Under the pieces are notes generated by a model. That model saw only the letters and a list, made by a program, of their open reading frames with translations. It had not been told where the DNA came from and did not search any database. The position numbers and the translations under genes are program-made. A DNA stretch of 64,000 nt from Branchiostoma lanceolatum (lineage: Eukaryota > Chordata > Leptocardii > Amphioxiformes > Branchiostomatidae), in assembly GCF_035083965.1 (NCBI RefSeq), contig NC_089732.1:8247383-8311382 (forward strand), given 5' to 3'. Positions 22,803 to 61,100 of this stretch are shown here, piece after piece. The first letter of the stretch is position 1, and the number at the start of each line of letters is the position of its first letter.

Positions 22803-23875
22803 AATCTATTAAGTTAAACATAATTCCACCAGGGTACATAATTCCGCCACCCTGAAAAAATACGTCCAAACAGATCTCCAACCCAACGTTCCCCAGTATA
22901 GTGCACTCCTGTATGTCTAAACTGTGCTTACCTGGGGATGCTGCACTAGAGATCTCACAAACCCACTGTTTTTCAAAGTGGCGGATTTAAGTACCCCAGA
23001 TCTCAGCCATTGCACCAGCGACAATTGTGAAGCATGAAACTGGGAGAAAATCTCAAAACAAATGAATATTTGTTTGAAAAAGAGCCGCTTATTTATTCTA
23101 TGCTGCATATGTTTCCACCATCTTAAAGTTGTCAGAAAATCGTCAATCTGTATCCTTGACTTGAAGTGGTCCAATAGTTCTTCTTCTCCACTATTTGCAA
23201 TAGTGAACTTGTATATTGTACATTTAGAAGCATATTACTAATTTCCCTTTCAGGTAGTATTTTCACACCAAGTGTGTTATTGGTTACAGGGGTGGAAAAT
23301 GGGGAGAAAATCATAACTCATATTTTTGTGGTGTTATAATGTCTTTTGTGTTGCCATCTTAAAAGTTGTCTGGGTACATTTGTGTCTTCCTGTACATGTA
23401 CACCTGAATCTCAGCTTATGATAGTCATTGTATGCATAGACTATTGCAGTTATACTAGCATCAACTATTGCAGTTACACTAGGTGGAAAAGACTATATTA
23501 AAAGTTTTTTCCCTGAGAAAAGCTCTCAGTATGAACTGGTAAGGGTGTGGGTGTGGTGGTAAAAATGATAACCAAGGTAACTTTATGTAAGAAATGTAAA
23601 CAACAGTTGTAATTTTCATAAAACTGCAACTTGTTTTGTGCTAAATTGTAGGTTCAATCACACAAAAATGTTGGTTTACATGATCACTCCATTATCTTTT
23701 GTCTCTTTTTCTGACAGACATTGTGTTTTCAAATGTTACATTGTCCATCTGTCATTATATCAGCTAAAAAAGCATGGACACATAATATACAGCACAGCAG
23801 CAATGGTGATAAACCCAGGCTGATGTCAATCCAAACAACTTCTTGGGTTGAATGATAATCAAATTATGTAAATGC

Positions 23876-24009
23876 AGTAGTTCTTAGTTTGCGGTTGAAA
23901 CTAGGTGGCAGGCGAGCAGAAGACAGAACAAGCATTTCTAAGTTTGCGGTGAACAGGTTACCGCAAAAACTGCTTTAAGACCACTGCAAACTTACATGCA
24001 TTTACAGTA
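23876..24009. mobile_element. MITE-like element, TACTGTAAATGC family (diverged copy)
   Basis: The left end TATGTAAATGCAG and right end TGCATTTACAGTA are inverse copies. The interior contains AGTTTGCGG and its partner CCGCAAA segments. A related, more decayed copy lies at about 35937-36055 (shared AGAAGAC/TAGAACAAGCATTTC run). Confidence 0.5.
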
Positions 24010-24417
24010 TCCTATGAGGAACTAAATCCTTTTGTTGATCACCTGTCAATGGATTAATCCACAGCAGTGAGTAGTTTAACATACATTTTCCCATTTGCCT
24101 GCCTAACACATCACAGTAATACATATTCAACACATCAAAGTTCAAAACATCAGACACTGGCATTAATAAAAATCAAGGTCCTGCTTCTCTATAAGATGCT
24201 CCCTGTGTGCAGCATACAAATTTTATGGGTTTCATGTATCATGAAAATTTCCCATCTTTAATTGGCAAGTGCCAACAATGGCCAATGGCTTAAAGTCCTA
24301 TTCAACAGCACGTTGGTCAGGTGAGCAAAGACAGCTAAGATTCAGACTCTAAGAACTACAAAAATTAATGCTATATGGGCTCAGTATCCGTGTACCGGTA
24401 GATCATTTATACAATGT

Positions 24418-24668
24418 ATTCCAACATGGGTCAGTGTTATACACTCATTCCCACATGAATCTCATTTTATGACTATTACCACCTGGGTCTGTTATACAGA
24501 TATTTCAATACAAGTCTCTTATACATGTATTCTCACCTGGGTCTGTTATATAGATATTTAAACATGAGTCTCTTATACATGTATTCTCACTTGGGTCTGT
24601 TCTATTCTAACGTGTGTTATACAAAAATTCCCACGTGGGTGTGTTATACATGTATTCCCATGTGGGTC
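24418..24668. repeat. Degenerate tandem repeat downstream of CYP4
   Basis: About eight imperfect repeats with the core TTATACATGTATTC and CACxTGGGTCTGT ending 3 bp beyond the CYP4 stop codon. Units are roughly 30 bp with point changes and short indels. It probably lies within the CYP4 3' UTR. Confidence 0.6.
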
Positions 24669-24670
24669 CC

Positions 24671-32790
<8,120 letters not shown>

Positions 32791-34222
32791 GGAAGTGCTA
32801 AGATAATTAGAGACAGGGGCATTTTTTCTGAAGCAACATCAGGCCATATGATATATACGCCATCTGTATCCAAGATTGATAAATAAAACAAGAAATCGAA
32901 TGTGTAAATTTCTTTATTTTTGTGTATTTATTAACAATAACATTTACCTATGCTATCAGATACCTTGAACTGAAGTTCGCCCAACTAAGACTGTAATGTT
33001 ATGTAAGTGAAGTACGGTCTCTTTGTACCACATCATAGCTCTCCCAACGACAACATGGTAACAATTATTGGTATACGTTCCTTAAAAGACTCACTGATTT
33101 CTGTGAGTGCATGACCTTCATTCAATTTTGTGCCTCTAAAGAGACAGGAACAGGTAAGTTTATGTGGTTCACCTGAATAATTATATCATAATGCACTGCT
33201 GAAACAAACTTGAACACACACCAAGACAAACAAACAAACAGACCGAAAACAATACCTCCATTTTCAAGGTCATAAGGATATCAAGACAAAGATTTGTAGG
33301 TCTCTGATCTAACCAACTGTTCTTGTACAATCACTGTTTAACATAATTTGATGGACTGAGGTCACTTTCACTTTTGTCAACCATGGAGCAATAGATAAGT
33401 TATAAGAAGATATTTCTTGAATTTCTCAAAAGGCCCACTAAGTCATTCTCTTCTCAGGAAAGAAGGAAAGGCAAAGGAGGGAAGGGGAATGAAGGTCAGT
33501 GGGGAGGTGGAAGGGACATTATACCTTGGAGTTGGAAACGGAAAATTGAAATCACAATCATGAACTTACTATCATGCCACTGATGTTTTCCTTACCTTTA
33601 TCATGCACTTTGTGACTCAGATGGTTTCCAGAACAATCCTGAATCGGCAGAAGACCGCCCAAGCCTTCCCTACAAACTCATTTCCCAAACCAAACAGCTG
33701 ACCATGAACTTTCACTTATGACCACACTATACCTGCAGTTTACGGTTCAAAAGTGTCCTCTTGCGACCTGAAATAGAACTACAACTAATCATACAGGTTT
33801 GCCAGATGGCATCAATACGTACCAAAATAATCTAATCTATCTAAATAGTGCCATCATCAACAATATGATGTGAATTTTTCGCTGTCAATTTAATATTTTG
33901 TGGTTTGTATTGATAAATGATGTTGATATTGTCTTTTTTTATTATCTTTACCCATCTTTGTCATTTTGCTGCCATCGTTCCTTAGAAACGACCGTCCACA
34001 AGCGGCGCCTGGCGGAGTAAACAGCGCTGCAACATGACGTCATGAGCAGGCCTTGCGCATGTCACTTGTATCACGCATGCGCGACGAAACTTTCAAAAAA
34101 ATATTCAACCGATGTGATTCAGCGTAGAGACTGAGAGAAGACCGTGTTTCGTACATTTACCCGGCGATTTCGTTCGTAGAGTTTGCACAGAATTGAAAAA
34201 GAAGAAAGTTTACACTCTCATC
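32791..34222. other. Shared upstream region of divergent CYP4 and KIF2A-like genes
   Basis: The two start codons are 1.43 kb apart, head to head. The KIF2A-proximal 250 bp is GC-richer and holds promoter motifs described separately. A 5' non-coding exon for CYP4 may lie here, but I cannot place it. No other exon is seen. Confidence 0.5.
34030..34090. promoter_or_regulatory. Candidate KIF2A-like promoter: CRE and NRF1-type motifs
   Basis: A full palindromic TGACGTCA lies at 34035-34042 and an ACGCATGCGCG motif, close to the NRF1 consensus, at about 34073-34083. There is no TATA box. This is typical of broad, TATA-less promoters in vertebrates; the position 140-190 bp upstream of the KIF2A ATG fits. 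Both motifs are palindromic, so they could also serve the divergent CYP4 gene. Confidence 0.45.
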
Positions 34223-54236
<20,014 letters not shown>

Positions 54237-57229
54237 AGAACCCCGGCCGCACAGAGAGAAACCCCCCGTCATTAGAAATGGTCTGATCTAAGATCAGACC
54301 TTTTCAACAATCCTGGTAGATTGTTCCATTCTTGGAAAGGGATGTCTCTTGTAAAATAATCTTCCCTTGTTCACTGGTTGGCATTTTGATGCAAGCTTTT
54401 TTCTGCATTAGCATAGAGCAAGTTGGACCAAGCCATTTTTGGATAGGGTATTTTGAAAGCTGTTAGCTGCATTTAGGTATCAAATTACTCCATCATAAAT
54501 TATGATAACATTGTCCTGAGAGGTCAAAATCACTTGTCTAACATTATACATGTCATTTGCAGTTTTCCATTGATCTACACAAAGTGAAATGATTTATGTA
54601 TTGATTTATTTATAGTTTAGTTTCCTTAACTTTATGATTTGTTTCTAATTACTAATGATGTTTTTCTAACCCGAAATTTTCAGAAGATGTAACAAAGCTA
54701 TTTCTCACAATGTTGTCAAAGTCAATGATACCTTAAAGTCATATTCCCATAGCCTCACTTTTTCAGGTGGAAGTATCAGGTGAAACAAAAACTGCTGTTG
54801 CATAAAGTTGTCCTGTTTGTGGTTTGGCAATGGAGAAATTTTATCCAAGCTATTCAAAAGGCATAACATATAACATGTACTGTTTCTCTTATTCTTGTCA
54901 AACCTATTTGAAGATGTTTTCAGACTTTCAAGAAAAAGACTATTGAGTTTGAGAGTACTTTGATAGAAAATTTAGTCAAACATCTTTCTATATCAGAATT
55001 TTAAACAAAAGTGTCTATTGAAGGTGGGACGAAGACCTGTGTGCCCAAGTTTCTAACTGCAGGGCTCTGTGAAGTAATTATGGCAATAAGTTGGTTTGGA
55101 ATCTGTCTGTTTGTGTTTCTAAGTCGACACAACAATAATAAACATACCTGCTTTGCTACTTGGTCCTATGCAGTTAGAAGCAACACCTATGCAGTTAGAA
55201 TTTGTTGGGTAAAACTCCCTCAATCTTTTTACAGGATCACTTCTTTCAAAGTTCCAAAGAAATGGCTTTTTTTATCTTGGCACAAACTCTTGGTTGACAC
55301 AGAAGGCATTTTGCAAGCATTCATGTATACAGAAGGCTAGTACTACATTTCAATGATAGTGTCATCCATACATGTGTACACACATCTGGTTTGTGGCTGT
55401 TGTGTCAATGGCTATTTCACAACATTTTCAGTAAATCCAAATAAACAGTAGACAAGTTCTGCATGGAAAGTAGATGATAAGACAGGTCTATGTGATATGC
55501 CCTAGAATTTGCTGTTTATTTGATTCTACTTTTGTGTATGCTTCTGAGCCTGGTTGTGTATTAAGGATGCAAGCTCTTAACGTTAAACACACTTTTGTAA
55601 ATTCTAGACTTCACAACTTTGTTATCTTGAAATGCAACTGCATCATGAGATGGTCAGTGATTCTCTCAATATGTTACACTGTACAGATTTATGTATCATA
55701 CATGCTTGCTATGCGTGCTGCAATTCTGCTATGTTTACTGTTCCAAATGTTCAGATTGTCTGTGTTACAAAATGTAGATATTCCACAATGGTTACACTCT
55801 GTCCTCTTTAATACTACACAAGCAAATCATCTATAAACATCTAATTACACTCCATGAAATTGCAGTCAATCGTTACACAAACAAAGCTTTTAACCACACT
55901 TAGATAGTTAGAAATCCTTGGATGTGAAAGTTTCCTAATTCCACGCTTTAACACCAGTTATTGTGCCATGCTCTTTACAATGCTCACATGGTTAGGAGTA
56001 AATCTGAATGCAGATATGAAATGATAAAAATATGAAAAAAATGTGTGATTGAGGGGTCACCCTTAGATACAATTTGGATCTTACAATGTGTACAGTTCAT
56101 ATGAATCTTGAAGCAGCATTAGGAGTACTGCTAAGGGTTTGATAACTTCTAAAGGGGGGAATAGAGAACTTGCTACATTTGGCAGTGTTTTATGAAGAAT
56201 GCACTCAGTAGTATGTGTTAGTGTTGTGAAGTGAGTACAAGCTTGCATGGCACTGAAAACTAGGTACCATGTACCTCCCGCACCCCTCTAGAACTTTGGT
56301 GGTTCTGTTGTGGCCGCCTTGGGTTCAAAGTGCCTCAGCTTTTGTGTGTGTGAATTGTGAATGATGTGTACAAACTTTATTCATATATTACCAATGGAAT
56401 ATGATTGCAAAAAAAAAAAGTTTTAAACGTTAAGTTGAAAGATGTGGAGAAAGAGCACTAATTATTTCCTTCCGAGTTATTTCCAGAACACTGAAGATTA
56501 AGTTATGAAAATCTCTACATGGTTTTGCCCTTTTCTTATGAAAATATGGTGATTTACTTCTCTGTAACAATGAATGGTAAGATATCCCTTTTTTCTGTGA
56601 TAACAATTTTCTTTCTAAAGTAACAACTATTACTTCAATGAAGGTCAGACTAACAAAACTCTTGTGTACAGAAATGTTTATGTTATCCTGAATACATTTA
56701 AGATTCTCTAAAACATTTCTTCTGGAAAAGGGATATTTTACTTTTATGTTACTTTCATAGAATGGCAAAGTACATGTCACCAAAGGCTCTATTTACCTCC
56801 TATGACCTGATTGTTATGTCTGCACAACTATTGTATATACTTTGTTATGAAGAAATAAAGGATTGCAAGCACTTTGGTTTTTGCCTTCTCTATTCCTACA
56901 AATTATATGTGTTGGGGCTACTAACAGTGGGGAAAAAATGTTATCAGGTTGCCCAACCCGTTTCAATGTCAGATTATATTGAAAGAGCTAGTAGATAAAA
57001 AAGACACAACAACAATAAACTATTTAACCTTCTAAATTGTGAATGAAGGGAAGGATAGACATTGAATATGCAAAAAACTATGGTCATCTCATGCTATGGT
57101 TACATTACCCAACTGGGGCAGTGTATATCAATGAATATTGCCAAGCTATAACCTTAAAAGGGTAAAGCAGGCATCCTCAATTGAGGTGAAGCATAATGCT
57201 TTTTCAAGTAGCTAGTGGTAGTGCTATGC
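54237..57229 (+). other. KIF2A 3' UTR and intergenic spacer
   Basis: No conserved coding sequence. AATAAA occurs at 55137-55142, 55440-55445 and 56854-56859; any could end the KIF2A transcript, and I cannot choose between them. The remainder is AT-rich with short open frames only. Confidence 0.5.
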
Positions 57230-57535
57230 GGCTTCGCCACGGCTCGCGTTTTTGGCCAAGCACACCGGGTCACCCCTACTCTTCTCGATACGTGTGTTGG
57301 GTTCTTTTACGTGCAGAGTTTTGAGGCTTACGCCCGAAGCTCCCTCATACACGGGGCCGCCGGCTTTACGTCACCATCCGAAATTACGAATGCAATCCCT
57401 TACAACATGTCCGAGCTCGAGTCGACCACTGAGGTTGAACGCGGGCCCTCGGATCCACGGAATTTGATCCAGATGGCGAATCAGCGGGGTTGCGTTACCG
57501 CTTGTGCCACGGGGACATGCCCGCCTTATTAATGA
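57230..57535 (-). repeat. tRNA-derived SINE (minus strand)
   Basis: On the minus strand a box A-like TGGCACAAGCGG (near 57515) precedes a box B-like GCGTTCAACCTC (near 57435). Then comes a GC-rich body with GTAAAAGAACCCA and AGAAGAGTAGGGG blocks, the latter related to the SINE body at 16130-16430. GC content is well above its surroundings. Confidence 0.6.
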
Positions 57536-58186
57536 TAAATACTTTTTGGTTCTTTTGTGTTTTTTGTTGTCCTTTATATCATTCCTCAAGACTGCCCAGT
57601 CGGGCCCTGGACTGGAAATGTGACCTTATCATCACCCAGGGTGCCCACTGGATTGGGGTCACAAAGGTCACTGACCCAGATAAACATGTCAATCATGTTG
57701 AAGATGCTCCAAATCACTTTCACTTCTTCTCTTCATGTGTTCGTCACACTACTAGTGATAAGATATGTAAAAGGTCAGGTCACTTCAAGTTATAATCAAC
57801 GTTCCTTTGCCGTAACTCTTTGTATCTATGTATTACTAGTATACCAAGACCATGTCTTTTGGTTCTTCTTTAATCTCCATTTACTTGATATGCTTCTGAA
57901 TAAAAAGGGCATGTCTTGTTTATCTTTGTATCTACGTCTCGATCATTTGAAGTACGTCAATATTAAACCGTATGAAATACTGTATACACCGGAAACGATA
58001 ATCTACAAATAGTATACATGTATGTTTCGGTTTGTTTGTTTGTTTGCTATCAGGGTAGCATGCGCAGATGCCAATTATGGTTCTTGCGTTTAGACGCAAT
58101 GAAGCTTTATTCAAACAAGACATGCTGTCTTTAAAGTCCCAAGATGTAGAGCATGTCCACATGTACTCCAGACATAGCAAGGAAAC
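57536..58186. other. Spacer and presumed 5' UTR of AIG1-like gene
   Basis: No exon recognised. Two upstream ATGs near 58068-58077 are out of frame with the AIG1 start and open a reading frame that overlaps it, so upstream ORF effects or a spliced 5' UTR are possible. Confidence 0.4.
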
Positions 58187-61100
58187 ATGGCGCCTGGCCT
58201 GGTGTGGGCGGGGGTCACCGCAGTTCACCTGTCCATGTTCGCTGTCCTGTGTCACAACATCGCTTTCCACCTGTCCGTACAGGACTACAAACCCTACGAC
58301 TCCGTCGGGGGGAGGTGGAAATACCTGGATCAACTCAATCTGGTGGGTGGCGAGTGATTGGTGATCTAGATGTCGTTCTAGTAAATCATGGCGTTAACGT
58401 TTTCCGTCTATATGACTATATGTGTGTGGGGTTTGTTTCTTCATTTACAGAATATATAATCTTCACAGGTTAGATATTCAAGAGATCGGAATATGCCCAG
58501 TGTTGAAGAAATAACGATATTTGGGTCGTACAACTGGGCAGTGTGTGTATGTGTGTAAGCAAGGAAGTTTGATTTTAACTTCCTTGGTGTGAGCAAGAAG
58601 GTTTTATAAAACCTCCTTGGTGTGAGGGAGCTTTGATATTTAAATAGTAGTTGTGTGACAGTGTGATCCAGAATTCACCTCTGAAAAGGCAGAATATTCG
58701 TCACATTAATTCTGACGTACTACAGTGTGAGTTACAGTTGTGGTATGACAGAAGAATGGCAAGAAATCTTTGAAAATATAAAGCACGTCAGAAAATGTAG
58801 GGCAAACGACTCAAAGTAGGTCAACCGCACGTGTTTCACATTGGGGACTTGTCGCACAGCCCGCCTAGCAGGCCAACCGAGGTGTTTTCAGTTTAAAACT
58901 AAGAAATATTTTGACACTATAATGTAAGATGACAAAGAAGAACTACCATACTTTTCCCGCTGATAGTGCTATAGCTAGTATACTGTCATATACTGCGAAC
59001 GTTGGACATGCACAAGCTTAAGTGAACATATGATATTTTTACATTCGATGTAAAGAAATTATCTTAGACTGCCTGAGCTGCTTATGACGAACCTTGTATG
59101 ATGTCAGTGATTGCAAAAAATAGTGTCCAATTGATTTCTCCTTTTCAGTGTTTTCTTTTGTTGTTCACCTTTAGGACCTCGTATGCACGTTCTTCGGCGG
59201 CTGGGTCCTGTGCGATCTGACTCAGCCGCTAGTCGGCGCTCCTTCCAAGGCTGGACTGATGGCGTTCTTGGACTTCATCCTTGCAGCGTTTGCGTTTCCC
59301 ATTACACTGGTACGTCCATTCGCGCCTCGTCTCGTCACAAACTCTAACGTTCGGATACATTGCAATCCATATAGCAAGGTGACCTTTTTCTGTAGGAGGG
59401 AAAGAAGGTTTTCGCGGTGTTTGAATTTGAATTGGCGGTTAAAACAATCCTGAAGTACAGTAAATAAAACCTCCTTGGAAATACCAACCACACATTCCTG
59501 ATGCCTTGGGAGGTCACCGTGAAAACCGCGAAAATCAAACCACCGCGCGAACATGTCAAGATGTACTTATACATATCATATAATATAATCATCTTGCTTC
59601 AAAAAGTATGATACACGTACCATTAATTGGATGCATGGATGGAGATTTGATAGATGTTTCACTTGTTTTCCTTTTCTTGTGTTCTGACTTTTACCAGCTG
59701 ACGATAGTGACGGAGGCGGCCCTGTGGTATGGCGGGGTGCTGGAGCCGTCCCTGCGGCAGCAGACACCGCCGGTTCCCGATGACGCACCGCGCTGGCACG
59801 ACCCACATGTGTCGGTGAATGTTAGATGCGTAAAATATAATCTTCAAATATCCGTATATTGTACTGCTGACCTTAGCCTTTGACACCTGTTTGCAGCATT
59901 CCACGATGCATGTCTGGCGCGAGTACCACGCACAGTCGGCACGGTTCAAAAGAGACGCCATATGGCTGAGTTAAGTACTGCAAGTAAAGCCTGCGACGTA
60001 ATAACACAACATCAGAAACTCCTCAAAGAATGCAGTCGTCAGATAAGTTGACATCCACATCAACAATATCACGGCCATGGTAAAGGACCATGGCACGGTA
60101 CGAAAGTGACGCTATACGGTTGCCTCAAGTATTACAGCCAAGGTCCTTAGCAAACTCGTTTATCTACACGGCTACTGTGCCTCAAAGTGGCGCTAGCTAT
60201 CTCCAACCAGCTAGACACACTGCATCGAGCCCTCTTCTGGGTGTAGAAAGAGGAGTTATCGATTATAGGAGAGTCCAAGCGTGTTTTAGATCGACAATCG
60301 GTTGTACTGTGCTGTATGATTTCATCCGGATAACCAGGATATAGAATTGACCTTTCCAAGTGACCCATGATTATAAAAGGTCAAGGTTAAAAGCTATCAT
60401 GCCCTGGTTATCCAGACGTACATGTATATCATTAGGCACAGTATAACCGACTGTCGATCTTTATTATTAATCAAATGTAATTGACTTTTTATGACTCCCT
60501 CTGCAGCGAAAAGAGGCTTCGACGCACTGTGTTTGGTTTGTGTGTTAGATAGCGCCGCTTTGGGGCACTGTAACCGAGTGGATGGGCGAGTTTACCGAGG
60601 ACGTTGGTTGTAGTACTTCAGTCAGCCGTATGGTTTCTCTTTTGAACCGTGCAGAATCTGAAATCTGCATTCTTTGAGAGGTTTCTGATGTTGGGGTATT
60701 ACATCGCCGGGCAAACATAGATTATTGACGTCTCCCCTCATATATAGCTATGTCTGCTATGTCAGCATGAATGTCGGACGTTTCGGCCCATGGTCAGTTC
60801 GGCCCCTCCCAAATCAGGACGTTTCGGCCTCAGGTCCAAGACATTTCGGCCTCAGGTCCAAGACGTTTCGGCCTCAGGTCCAAGACGTTTCGGCCTCAGG
60901 GCCAGGACGGTTCGGCCTCAGGGCCAGGACGGTTCGGCCTCCAACATCATACGGAGATTTGGTTCGTGTTTCAATGCTTTAATTTCGACTTCTTATTTTC
61001 TTTTTCAGATGCAATTTTCCCCGACAGTTTTCAGACACCCGAATTGTATCATCACCGAACCATTTTAAATGTTGAAGTTGTTACCAGTTATGGCGTGGAA

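Larger units (their letters stand above)
22803..24670. other. Spacer between convergent ankyrin and CYP4 genes
   Basis: It contains the 3' UTRs of both neighbours, with no decisive polyadenylation signal for either. It also holds a MITE of the TACTGTAAATGC family at 23876-24009 and a degenerate tandem repeat at 24418-24668. No exon recognised. Confidence 0.5.

Noticed and set aside
34193..34222. Upstream extension of the KIF2A frame with a Lys-rich peptide
   Set aside because: It depends on a non-ATG start; the first ATG at 34223 gives the expected short N-terminus before the RSDGRIH motif.
60776..60945. Arg/Ser-rich repeat protein read from the 21-bp array
   Set aside because: The frames are open only because 21 is a multiple of three. 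Several frames are open equally, there is no conserved start, and the array has an inverted twin at 62897-63052.
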